Assembly: GCF_003589925.1 (NCBI RefSeq)
Contig: NZ_CP032382.1
Span: 3,844,001 to 3,908,000, forward strand
Length of the DNA stretch: 64,000 bases
DNA from: Chryseolinea soli
Lineage (GTDB): Bacteria; Bacteroidota; Bacteroidia; Cytophagales; Cyclobacteriaceae
Direction: 5' to 3'
Position 1 is the first letter of the stretch. The number at the start of each line of letters is the position of its first letter. The translations under genes were made by a program, and so were the position numbers. Under the pieces are notes generated by a model, which worked only from the letters and a program-made list of their open reading frames with translations, searched no databases and was not told the DNA's origin. Below are positions 34,447-42,897 of this stretch, piece by piece.

Positions 34447-35220
34447 TCATTCCTCGAAGATCACATTCACTGTCCCCCCATAACCAAGACCCAGCAGCTC
34501 CGAGGCGTTCCCCTTGTAGATGCCGACCTCCAGCAGGTTCAGGGTGTTGAACACGATGAAGCATTCGCCCTGCTCTGCCTGGCTGTATTGGGTTTGGATG
34601 CGGCGGAATTTTTCGCCCCCGAATTGGATGGTATATGCCTTTCCCTGGCTCAGCACGTCGAACGCTTCTTTGCTGATGTTGGTGATGAGGTTGCCCATGT
34701 TGTCCACACGGATGATGCTGCCGGTGATCTGCTTCTTGGTGGCCTTCATCTGGCGGTCGATCATCTTTTTGAAGGCCGGCATGGGCTTGCCCAAGGTCGT
34801 GATGCCGATGCCGCTGGCCAGTTTGGCGGCCGCCGGCGCAAAGATATCGCGTTCGGGAAAGGTGGTGCTCATCGTGGCGATGGCATTGAGTTCGGCCAGT
34901 TGCTGGTGGGGTTTTTCGCTGATGAGGCCGAACAGACCGTTGTCGCAGCCGACAAAAAAATGGTCCTCCAACTGCAGGGCAATGAACGCATCGCCCCGGT
35001 TTCCTGTTGCATCTACGCCGACCAGGTGAACGGTGCCTTTGGGAAAATCGCGGAAAACAGCCCGCAATACAAAGGCGGCGTGGGCAATGTCTGCAGGTTT
35101 GATGTGATGGCTGATGTCTTCCACCCGTACCCCCGGGTTTATACTGATGATCCGGGCTTTGATCGCGGCCACATAGTGATCACTTTCGCCGGAGTCCGTA
35201 AGAAGCGTAACAATGGCCAT
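34447..35220 (-). CDS. SAM hydroxide adenosyltransferase (DUF62 family)
   Basis: 257 aa. MAIVTLLTDSGESDHYVAAI opens the domain. DISHHIKPADIAHAAFVLR, HLVGVDATGNRG and FFVGCDNGLFG carry the Asp/His/Asn residues typical of the family, which splits S-adenosylmethionine into adenosine and methionine with water. The second beta-barrel domain starts near GSIIRVDNMGNLITNI. The usual length is 255-280 aa. It is transcribed away from the phoH gene. Confidence 0.88.
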   Translation of the reverse strand: MAIVTLLTDSGESDHYVAAIKARIISINPGVRVEDISHHIKPADIAHAAFVLRAVFRDFPKGTVHLVGVDATGNRGDAFIALQLEDHFFVGCDNGLFGLISEKPHQQLAELNAIATMSTTFPERDIFAPAAAKLASGIGITTLGKPMPAFKKMIDRQMKATKKQITGSIIRVDNMGNLITNISKEAFDVLSQGKAYTIQFGGEKFRRIQTQYSQAEQGECFIVFNTLNLLEVGIYKGNASELLGLGYGGTVNVIFEE

Positions 35221-35310
35221 GGTTGATGCTACCGCAGATATTCGTTAATTTTGGTATGGCAAAGTAAACATTTTTAAGCCACATTGCTTTTACTCTAAAT
35301 TCATATTCAT

Positions 35311-36258
35311 TTGACCGAAAAAGTAGTTACACTGGAAAATATTTCCATGGTTGACTTCCTGGGAATCGAGAACAAGACCATCGACACGTTGTCGGCAGCC
35401 TTTCCCAAAAGCAGGATCATATCGCGCGGCAACCAAATACTGATCAAAGGACCCACGGCCGAGATCGGCCAGATCGACGACGTGCTCACCTCGCTGGTGG
35501 ACCACTATCACAAGTACGGCCGCATCACGGAAGAAAATGTGCAAGCCTATATTGAGCGCGAACACGAAGTGGTGCAAGCCGAACACCAGGCCGCCGAAGA
35601 CGTGATCGTCTATGGCACAAAAGGCAACCCCATCAAACCCAAGACCGCCAACCAGCTCAAGCTCGTGCAGTTGGTGAAAGACAACGACCTGGTCTTTGCC
35701 CTTGGCCCGGCGGGTACCGGCAAGACCTACATCTCCGTGGCCCTGGCCGTGAGAGCGCTCAAAAACAAACAGGTAAAGAAGATCATCATCACGCGCCCAG
35801 CCGTGGAGGCTGGAGAGAACCTCGGCTTTTTGCCGGGCGATCTGAAAGAAAAGATCGATCCCTACCTGCGTCCCATCTACGATGCGCTGAACGACATGAT
35901 CCCCTTCGAGAAGCTGGGCTTCTACATGGAACGCGAGATCATCGAGATCGCACCCCTGGCCTACATGCGCGGCCGCACCTTGAACAATGCCTTCATCCTG
36001 CTGGACGAAGCACAGAACACCACGCCCATGCAAATGAAAATGTTCCTCACCCGCATGGGCCCCGAATCCAAAATGATCGTCACCGGCGACGCATCCCAGA
36101 TCGACTTGCCCACGCGGCAAAGCTCGGGCCTCAAGGAAGCGGTGCGCATCCTGAAAGATGTGAAAGGCATCGGCATCGTGGAACTGAACGAAAAAGACGT
36201 GGTGCGTCATCGCCTCGTGCGCGACATCATCGAAGCCTACGACAAGGAAAGTTCCTGA
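35311..36258 (+). CDS. phoH: PhoH-family ATPase
   Basis: 315 aa. The start is TTG at 35311 (TEKVVTLENISMVDFLGI follows). An in-frame TAA lies 12 bp upstream, and the first ATG is 36 bp inside the conserved N-terminus. Walker A: LGPAGTGKTYISVALAV; Walker B: AFILLDEAQNTTPMQMKMF; sensor-like VTGDASQIDLP. N-terminal KH-like region (RIISRGNQILIKGP). PhoH proteins are cytoplasmic ATPases probably involved in RNA metabolism. It is followed by comEC after 22 bp, so the two are likely co-transcribed. Confidence 0.93.
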   Translation: MTEKVVTLENISMVDFLGIENKTIDTLSAAFPKSRIISRGNQILIKGPTAEIGQIDDVLTSLVDHYHKYGRITEENVQAYIEREHEVVQAEHQAAEDVIVYGTKGNPIKPKTANQLKLVQLVKDNDLVFALGPAGTGKTYISVALAVRALKNKQVKKIIITRPAVEAGENLGFLPGDLKEKIDPYLRPIYDALNDMIPFEKLGFYMEREIIEIAPLAYMRGRTLNNAFILLDEAQNTTPMQMKMFLTRMGPESKMIVTGDASQIDLPTRQSSGLKEAVRILKDVKGIGIVELNEKDVVRHRLVRDIIEAYDKESS

Positions 36259-36280
36259 CGGAATTTTACTACCTTTCTTC

Positions 36281-38350
36281 ATGAACCGTTGGATACCCTA
36301 CGCCTTCGTCCGCATGGTGGTATTTTTATGTGGCGGCATCCTGCTGGCCATCCATCTCCCGGACGTGATCGACGCGCTGGTAGCGCAAGCTCTGTTGGTG
36401 GTGCTCATCGTTATGTATTTTGTGTTCGCGCTGACGTATCGCCGCTGGCAGCTCAACCCCGGGGCGTTTGGATTGCTGGCCATCTTTGTCGCCGCTTTTA
36501 GCATCACGCTCCAACGCACCGCCTCACGAAGCGATGCGCATTTTCTTCACCTGAAAACGCCTGTCGCATATTACACGGCCGTAGCAACGAAGCCTTCGGA
36601 AGAGAAAAGTAAATCCTGGAAATTAGAGGTCGCCGTGCGGCAAGTAAACACCGCAGGCCAGTGGATGCCCCGGCATGGCAACGTGCTGCTCTATCTTTCG
36701 AAACAGGATTTTAAAAAGCCTTTTGCCTATGGCGATGTTTTGCTGGTGAAAGGCACACCCCAATCCATACCCGCGCCCGGCAACCCGGGAGAATTCGACT
36801 ACCGGCAATACCTTTCTTACCGCCAAATTTATCATCAGCAATTCGTGCACGCCGGCGAGGTGAAACAAATTGCTTACGATCCACCGGGAACGCTGATGCG
36901 CCACGCCATCGCCGTGCGGCTTTGGGCCGACGGGGTGATCCGTCGCTTTGTGCCCGGCGAACGCGAATACGGGCTGGCATCGGCTCTGGTCCTGGGCGTA
37001 ACGGATGGGCTGGACAATGAGGTTTTACAGGCCTATGCGGCCACGGGAGCGTTGCATGTGTTGTCGGTTTCGGGATTGCACGTGGGCATTGTGTATTGGT
37101 TGCTGTTATTGGTGCTGCGACCCCTTCAGAAAACTTATTCTGGTAAATGGATACTGGCCGTCGTCAGCATTCTTGTGCTTTGGGGCTATGCGTTTGTGAC
37201 GGGGCTTTCGCCTTCCGTGTTGCGGGCGGTCACGATGTTCTCGTTCATGGCGCTGGCACGACCGATGAACCGGCAAATGAATATTTACAACACGCTCGCG
37301 GCTTCTGCTTTTTGTTTGTTGCTGGTCGATCCGTTCATGATCATGTCGGTAGGCTTTCAGCTTTCTTACCTGGCGCTGTTGGGCATCGTGTATTTTCAAC
37401 CCGGCCTCTACACGTTGTGGGAGCCCAAGGGCAGGCTGTGGGATGAGATCTGGAAAGTGAGCAGCGTTTCGCTGGCGGCGCAATTTGCGACGTTCACGGT
37501 GGGGCTGTTATATTTTCACCAGTTTCCAAACTATTTTCTGATCGCAAACTTCGTGGTCATTCCCGCCTCGTTTGGCGTACTCATTGCCGGCTTGGTGTTG
37601 CTGGCCGTTAGCGCCATGCCAGCCGTGGCCGGTTTTTTGGGGATGATGTTGGGATGGATCGTGCAGGTGATGAATGGGTTTGTGTTCGGCCTGGAGAATT
37701 TGCCTTTCAGTAAGATCGACAACGTTTATATCACGCCCTGGCAATTTGCATGGCTCACCGCCATGTTGTTCTGTCTTGTTCGGTTGCTGGAAACGCGAAA
37801 GATGTCATGGCTGATAACCGCTTGTTTTGCCGCGGTGGGATTTGCCATGCTCGACGGTACGTATGTTCATGAGCAGGTCGATCAACGGCATGTGACGGTC
37901 TATAAAGTTTCGGGACACACGGCGGTGGATCTGATGCATGAAGGAACGGTCTTTAGCTGGGCCGACACGGCGTTGATGCAAGATCGATCGAAAGTAAAAT
38001 TTCACCTGGCTCCCAACCGGATCATTTACGGCGCCCAGGAAACGGCATCCCAACCACCCCTAAAAGAATGGAAAGGCTGCACGCTGATGGTGTGGCATGG
38101 CAAATCTATTCTTCGTATTTACGAACCGGAATTTTCGCTTCCTTCCGCTTTGCAAGTCGATTACCTGATCCTGAGTCACAACGCAGTACGCGATCTTTCT
38201 TCCGTGTTGTCAAAGGTTGCGACCAAACAAATCATCATCGACAGCAGCAATAAATTTTATCTTGCCAACCGGTTGCTCCAACAAGCAAAAGAGCGGGATG
38301 AGCCGGTTTATTCCGTGTGGCACGACGGCGCGTTTGATCGATCAATATGA
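36281..38350 (+). CDS. comEC: ComEC/Rec2-family DNA-uptake membrane protein
   Basis: 689 aa. N-terminal helices, then a DUF4131 OB-like domain (about 75-200; GNVLLYLSKQDFKKPFAYGD; GNPGEFDYRQYL). The Competence domain contains HVLSVSGLHVGIVYWL and VTGLSPSVLRAVTMF, with eight or more membrane helices up to about residue 520. The C-terminal ~170 residues (RHVTVYKVSGHTAVDLMHEG to VWHDGAFDRSI) occupy the position of the metallo-beta-lactamase domain but have no HxHxDH motif. It would form the channel for single-stranded DNA entry. Downstream of phoH in a likely operon. Confidence 0.92.
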   Translation: MNRWIPYAFVRMVVFLCGGILLAIHLPDVIDALVAQALLVVLIVMYFVFALTYRRWQLNPGAFGLLAIFVAAFSITLQRTASRSDAHFLHLKTPVAYYTAVATKPSEEKSKSWKLEVAVRQVNTAGQWMPRHGNVLLYLSKQDFKKPFAYGDVLLVKGTPQSIPAPGNPGEFDYRQYLSYRQIYHQQFVHAGEVKQIAYDPPGTLMRHAIAVRLWADGVIRRFVPGEREYGLASALVLGVTDGLDNEVLQAYAATGALHVLSVSGLHVGIVYWLLLLVLRPLQKTYSGKWILAVVSILVLWGYAFVTGLSPSVLRAVTMFSFMALARPMNRQMNIYNTLAASAFCLLLVDPFMIMSVGFQLSYLALLGIVYFQPGLYTLWEPKGRLWDEIWKVSSVSLAAQFATFTVGLLYFHQFPNYFLIANFVVIPASFGVLIAGLVLLAVSAMPAVAGFLGMMLGWIVQVMNGFVFGLENLPFSKIDNVYITPWQFAWLTAMLFCLVRLLETRKMSWLITACFAAVGFAMLDGTYVHEQVDQRHVTVYKVSGHTAVDLMHEGTVFSWADTALMQDRSKVKFHLAPNRIIYGAQETASQPPLKEWKGCTLMVWHGKSILRIYEPEFSLPSALQVDYLILSHNAVRDLSSVLSKVATKQIIIDSSNKFYLANRLLQQAKERDEPVYSVWHDGAFDRSI

Positions 38351-38390
38351 AATTCAAAGCATCAACTCCACCATGATTTAATCAAAGGAC

Positions 38391-39164
38391 ATGAAATACA
38401 TCCAATACAATGCAGACCAAGGCATCGGAACCATCACCCTAAGCCGGCCCGAAAAACGCAACGCCCTGAGTTTCGAGTTGGTGAGCGAATTGAAAGCGGC
38501 GTTCACCGCCCTGGAGATGGACGCCACCGTAAAGATCATCCTCCTCAAAGCGCAAGGGGAAGCATTTTGCGCGGGCGCCGACCTCGGCTACCTGCAGCAG
38601 CTTCAGCATTTCTCGTACGAGGAGAATCTTGCCGATTCGAATCACCTGAAAGAATTATTTCTGCAGATCTATACGTTAAAGAAAGTCGTGATTGCCCAGG
38701 TGCAAGGCCATGCGCTGGCCGGCGGCTGTGGACTAGCTACGGTATGCGACTTTGTGTTTTCCGTACCCGAAGCAAAATTCGGCTACACCGAGGTAAGAAT
38801 TGGATTCATCCCCGCCATCGTCATGATCTTCTTACTGCGCAAGATCGGCGAAGCCAGATCAAAACAGCTCCTCCTCAGCGGCGAGCTCATCACCGCCGAC
38901 GATGCCCTTCGTCTCTCGCTCATCAATCGAATCATCCCGAAGGAAAATCTGGAAACGGAAACGATGGCCTATGCGACGTCGCTCATCCGTTCCAACTCTG
39001 CACAAGCCATGATGCAAACCAAGCAAATGATTGCCCGCGTGCAGGATCTTCCCCTAGAGCAAGCGTTAACGTTTGCAGCGGAATCCAACGCCGCCGCGCG
39101 TGCCACCGAGGATTGCAGGCGTGGGGTAGACGCTTTTCTAAGGAAGGAAAAAATCACCTGGTAA
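38391..39164 (+). CDS. Enoyl-CoA hydratase/isomerase family protein
   Basis: 257 aa, crotonase fold. Start at 38391 (MKYIQYNADQGIGTITLSRP). Oxyanion-hole motifs AFCAGADLGYLQQ and HALAGGCGLATVCDFVF. The second acid position of crotonase-type hydratases falls in FGYTEVRIGFIPAIV, where a Glu (TEVRIG) is present. It ends with a helical trimerisation part. It could be a 2-enoyl-CoA hydratase of fatty-acid or amino-acid degradation, for example methylglutaconyl-CoA hydratase-like. The exact substrate is not resolved. It follows comEC but is probably independent. Confidence 0.88.
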   Translation: MKYIQYNADQGIGTITLSRPEKRNALSFELVSELKAAFTALEMDATVKIILLKAQGEAFCAGADLGYLQQLQHFSYEENLADSNHLKELFLQIYTLKKVVIAQVQGHALAGGCGLATVCDFVFSVPEAKFGYTEVRIGFIPAIVMIFLLRKIGEARSKQLLLSGELITADDALRLSLINRIIPKENLETETMAYATSLIRSNSAQAMMQTKQMIARVQDLPLEQALTFAAESNAAARATEDCRRGVDAFLRKEKITW

Positions 39165-39278
39165 ACGAAGAAAGTGAGGGGTAATCCCGCAATTACCAGA
39201 AAAAACTCACACCGATATTACAGCCAACGGTATTTATAGGCGCGAAACCTCTAAACTCGTGGTTGAATATCTTAACCA

Positions 39279-40133
39279 ATGAAATCCTTATTTACTTTTC
39301 TCATCCTGTTAGGCGCCGCATCGTGTCTGGCGCAATCTTATTCGGGCGACACCTGGAAACAAGCAAAGAAAAACGGACAAGGCAAGCTCTCATTGGCCTA
39401 TGTGCAAACCCCCAGCTTCGTATACATCGATAACTCCGGTCAACTCGCGGGCATCTGCATCGACATCATGAGCGACTTTAAAGCGTGGGTGAAGGAAAAT
39501 AAAAAAGTAACCCTCGAATCTAAATTTGTGGGCGATGGCTCGAACTTCAAGGGCATGTACGACAAAGTGAAGATCTCCAAGGGAGGCGTAGTGGGCATGG
39601 GCAACATCACCATTACCGACGAACGAAAAAAAGAAGTAAAGTTCAGTCCGCCCTTCATCACGAACTTTGCTATCCTGGTCACGCAAGGCAAAATATCCAC
39701 GCTGTCGAAACTGGAAGACATGCCCAAAACGTTTTCGGACCTCACCGCCTATACGGCCAAGGGCACGGTCAATGAACAACGCGTCGTGGACCTGAAAACA
39801 AAATATTTTCCCGATCTCAAGGTGTCCTACACCACCACCAGCCAGGAATCGCTGGAAAAAATGCTGGCCGATCCCAAGGGCCTCGCCTATCTGGACCTGG
39901 CTTTCTACCTGGAAGCCGTACAGATGAAGAAAAGCATAAAACGCCACCCCGTGGCAGACAAAGCGATAGAGCAATTCGGCTTCATCATGCCCTCGGGTTC
40001 CGACTGGGGCCCCGTCTTCGACGAATTCTTTGCCGCCAACGGCGGGTACCTCAACACCAAGGAATACAAAACCATCTTGTTCAAACACATGGGCGAAGCG
40101 GGCGTGAAGCTCATGCAGTCGCAAACCAAATAA
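39279..40133 (+). CDS. Periplasmic solute-binding protein (family 3)
   Basis: 284 aa with signal peptide MKSLFTFLILLGAASCLAQ. SBP_bac_3 features: LAYVQTPSFVYIDNSGQLAG, GICIDIMSDFKAWVKEN, VGMGNITITDERKKEVKFSP and a second-lobe segment TAYTAKGTVNEQ. Such proteins bind amino acids or similar small polar ligands for ABC importers or act as sensor inputs. No permease or ATPase gene is close, so it is an orphan. A hairpin terminator follows at 40150. Confidence 0.85.
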   Translation: MKSLFTFLILLGAASCLAQSYSGDTWKQAKKNGQGKLSLAYVQTPSFVYIDNSGQLAGICIDIMSDFKAWVKENKKVTLESKFVGDGSNFKGMYDKVKISKGGVVGMGNITITDERKKEVKFSPPFITNFAILVTQGKISTLSKLEDMPKTFSDLTAYTAKGTVNEQRVVDLKTKYFPDLKVSYTTTSQESLEKMLADPKGLAYLDLAFYLEAVQMKKSIKRHPVADKAIEQFGFIMPSGSDWGPVFDEFFAANGGYLNTKEYKTILFKHMGEAGVKLMQSQTK

Positions 40134-40149
40134 AGAATTGCCTCCTTGA

Positions 40150-40190
40150 AAAAGACCCGGCAGGCCGAAACTTGCCGGGTCTTTTTTTAT
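40150..40190 (+). terminator. Rho-independent terminator after the binding-protein gene
   Basis: AAAGACCCGGCA-ggccgaaac-TTGCCGGGTCTTTTTTT: an 11- to 12-bp GC-rich stem followed by a T run, 20 bp after the stop. It separates this gene from recQ. Confidence 0.88.
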
Positions 40191-40219
40191 AGCGCAACCT
40201 TTCGGCTATCTTCGTTTCG

Positions 40220-42154
40220 TTGGAGACCCCGCATACCATACTGAAACGATACTGGAATCACAGCCAGTTCCGGCCCCTGCAGGAGGATATTGTCAATTCC
40301 GTACTGCAGGGCAACGACACCCTGGCGTTGCTGCCCACCGGGGGAGGTAAATCGGTATGTTTCCAGGTGCCCGCGTTGCTGATGGAGGGCGTCTGCGTGG
40401 TGATCACCCCGCTCATTGCCCTCATGAAAGACCAGGTGGAACAGTTGAAGCGCCGCCAGATCGAAGCCATCGCCATCCACTCCGGCCTCGCCCGCCGCGA
40501 GATCGACATCCTGCTGGACAATTGCGTGTACGGCACGATCAAATTCCTGTACGTATCGCCGGAGCGTTTGCTCACCGAGATCTTTATCGAACGCGTGAAG
40601 CGCATGAAGGTAGGGCTGATCGCCGTGGACGAAGCCCATTGCATTTCACAATGGGGCTACGATTTCCGGCCATCCTATTTAAAGATCGCATCGCTACGCG
40701 AACTGAAACCCGATGTGTCCGTGATCGCCCTCACCGCCACGGCCACGCAACAGGTGCGCGACGACATCGTGCGGCAGCTGGCCTTCAAAGAACCGGCGGG
40801 CGTCTTTCAAAAATCATTTGCCCGCGATAATCTTTCGTTCGTCGTTCGTCATACGGAAAACAAAGACCGCAAAGTATTGGAGATCCTGACCAAAGTGAAG
40901 GGCTCGGCGATCATCTATGTGCGCTCGCGCAAAGCGACGCAGGACATTGCCGATTGGCTTGTGAAAAAAAAGATCTCCGCCTCCTTCTATCACGCCGGCC
41001 TCGACTTTGAAGAGCGCGGTCGCCGGCAAGAGGAATGGATCAAAAATGAAAAACGGGTCATCGTGGCTACCAACGCTTTCGGTATGGGCATCGACAAACC
41101 CGACGTTCGCCTGGTCATTCACCTGGATCTCCCGGAAAACCTGGAAGCCTACTACCAGGAGGCGGGCCGCGGCGGCCGGGACGGACAACGTGCGTATGCG
41201 GCCGTGATCTACCAGGAGGCCGACCTGGTGAACCTCAAAACCAAAGTGGAGCAGTCGCAGCCTTCGCCGGCCTATTTGAAAAAAGTATATCAGGCGTTGG
41301 CCAACTACTACCAGTTGGCCGAAGGCAGCGCGGAGGGCCAGAGCTATAATTTCGAACTGAACGATTTTGTGGAGCGGTTCCACCTGCAGGCGACGGAAGT
41401 ATATGCCGGTCTCAAGAAGCTGGAGGAAGAAGGCCTGATCCAATTCAACGAAAGCTATTACAGCCCCTCGCGGTTGCACATGTCGCTCGACAAAGGCAAA
41501 CTCTATGAGTTCCAGGTAGCCAACGCGAGGTTTGACCCGGCTATAAAAATGTTGCTCCGGCTATACGGCGGCGAGCTGATGTCCGGTTTTGTAAACATAT
41601 CGGAAGCCCAACTGGCCAAGGCGTTGAAAATTTCCAGCAGCGAAATGTATAAAATGCTGGAACACCTTCACGGTTTACGGGTTTTAATTTATGAGCCGGC
41701 AAAGGACAAGCCCCAGGTAACTTTCCTGATGCCCCGTCAGGATGCGGACCGGCTCCCGTTGAACCTCCAGCGCATGGAAGAACGCCGGCAACTTATCCTG
41801 GGCAAGATGAACGCCATGATCGGCTACGTGACCAATGCCCACCGCTGCCGTATGCAGGTGATACAGGATTATTTTGACGAGGTAACCTTTAAGGTCTGCG
41901 GCCTATGCGATGTCTGCGTACAGAACCGGAAGAAAGAAAATATTCACGCCTTCGAAGATATTCACGGTGAAGTGCTCACCGTACTGAAAAAGAAGCCCCT
42001 CACCGTGGAAGAAGTGGAAGAGATCATCGCCCCCCGCGACCACGAACTCTTCGTGGACGTGATCCGCGACATGGTTGACGAAGGCGAATTGGAATATGAC
42101 ACAGGATGGAAACTGACCGTGGTTGGGGGCCACGGGGGTAAAACAAACAGATAA
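40220..42154 (+). CDS. recQ: ATP-dependent DNA helicase RecQ
   Basis: 644 aa. TTG start at 40220 (ETPHTILKRYWNHSQFRPLQ follows); an in-frame TAG lies at 40190-40192 and no ATG lies between. Motif 0 FRPLQEDIV, Walker A LLPTGGGKSVCFQVPAL, DEAHCISQWGYDFRPSY, ALTATAT, then helicase C with IVATNAFGMGIDKPDVR and YYQEAGRGGRDG. Zinc-binding cysteines in CRMQVIQDYF...CGLCDVC and an RQC winged helix follow. No HRDC domain is evident after residue ~600. It unwinds DNA in recombination and repair. The downstream YdcF-like gene starts 3 bp after its stop. Confidence 0.95.
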   Translation: METPHTILKRYWNHSQFRPLQEDIVNSVLQGNDTLALLPTGGGKSVCFQVPALLMEGVCVVITPLIALMKDQVEQLKRRQIEAIAIHSGLARREIDILLDNCVYGTIKFLYVSPERLLTEIFIERVKRMKVGLIAVDEAHCISQWGYDFRPSYLKIASLRELKPDVSVIALTATATQQVRDDIVRQLAFKEPAGVFQKSFARDNLSFVVRHTENKDRKVLEILTKVKGSAIIYVRSRKATQDIADWLVKKKISASFYHAGLDFEERGRRQEEWIKNEKRVIVATNAFGMGIDKPDVRLVIHLDLPENLEAYYQEAGRGGRDGQRAYAAVIYQEADLVNLKTKVEQSQPSPAYLKKVYQALANYYQLAEGSAEGQSYNFELNDFVERFHLQATEVYAGLKKLEEEGLIQFNESYYSPSRLHMSLDKGKLYEFQVANARFDPAIKMLLRLYGGELMSGFVNISEAQLAKALKISSSEMYKMLEHLHGLRVLIYEPAKDKPQVTFLMPRQDADRLPLNLQRMEERRQLILGKMNAMIGYVTNAHRCRMQVIQDYFDEVTFKVCGLCDVCVQNRKKENIHAFEDIHGEVLTVLKKKPLTVEEVEEIIAPRDHELFVDVIRDMVDEGELEYDTGWKLTVVGGHGGKTNR

Positions 42155-42157
42155 CCT

Positions 42158-42880
42158 ATGAAGAAACGGTTGAAAAATTTTTTTATGATCTTTATTTATG
42201 TCCACGTCTTTCTGGCCGTGGCCTTGTTGTTGACCCATTGCTCGTTCTCGCACTACGCCAAGAAATCGTATGAGCGGGCGAAGAAGGACAAACCGTTTGA
42301 CGTGGTGATCGTGCCCGGCGTTCCCTACGAAAAAGAAAACACGACCTCCATCATGCGCATGCGCGTCTATTGGGCCAAACATCTTTACGACAGCGGCTTT
42401 ACCAAAAATATTATTTTCTCCGGCTCGGCCGTCTACACCCATTTTGTGGAAGGCATCGTGATGAAGACCATGGCCGACTCCCTGGGCATTCCCCCGGACC
42501 ACACCTTTGCTGAAACCAAGGCAGAGCACAGTACCGAAAATATTTATTATTCCTGGAAGATGGCCAAGCAATTGGGCTTTCAAAAAATTGCCCTCGCCAC
42601 CGATCCGTTCCAGTCGCGCCTGTTAAGAAGTTTTTCGAAAAAATATTGTCCCGGCGTGAAAGCCATCCCGGTGGTCTACGATATTTTGAACCGCGAAGCC
42701 AAACCGTTGCCCCTCATCGACACCACGAAGGCTTATCGCGCAGGATTTGTATCGATCACGCGGCGCGAAGGATTTTGGAAACGCTTCCAGGGGACCATGG
42801 GCCGCCGCGTGAAAGAAGAACGCCGCCTGGAGGAGGAATTGGAGAAGGCAGAAAAGAAACCCGTCTCCACCAACGAGTAG
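42158..42880 (+). CDS. YdcF/DUF218-family protein
   Basis: 240 aa. N-terminal membrane anchor (FMIFIYVHVFLAVALLLTH), then a DUF218 domain with FDVVIVPGVPYEKENTTSIM, FTKNIIFSGSAVYT, ETKAEHSTENIYYSW and IALATDPFQSRLLRSF. The GS-A and STEN motifs match the conserved pocket. The family is linked to envelope biogenesis or SAM binding in some bacteria, but its reaction is not firmly known. The C-terminal tail is very basic and Glu-rich. Start codon 3 bp after recQ, so translation is probably coupled. Confidence 0.85.
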   Translation: MKKRLKNFFMIFIYVHVFLAVALLLTHCSFSHYAKKSYERAKKDKPFDVVIVPGVPYEKENTTSIMRMRVYWAKHLYDSGFTKNIIFSGSAVYTHFVEGIVMKTMADSLGIPPDHTFAETKAEHSTENIYYSWKMAKQLGFQKIALATDPFQSRLLRSFSKKYCPGVKAIPVVYDILNREAKPLPLIDTTKAYRAGFVSITRREGFWKRFQGTMGRRVKEERRLEEELEKAEKKPVSTNE

Positions 42881-42897
42881 CGGAGGCGTTGGGTATA

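Noticed and set aside
35290-36282. 330-aa frame antisense to phoH
   Set aside because: PhoH motifs are clear on the other strand; this frame has no domain.
39390-40124. 244-aa frame antisense to the solute-binding protein
   Set aside because: Shadow of a gene with clear family motifs and signal peptide.
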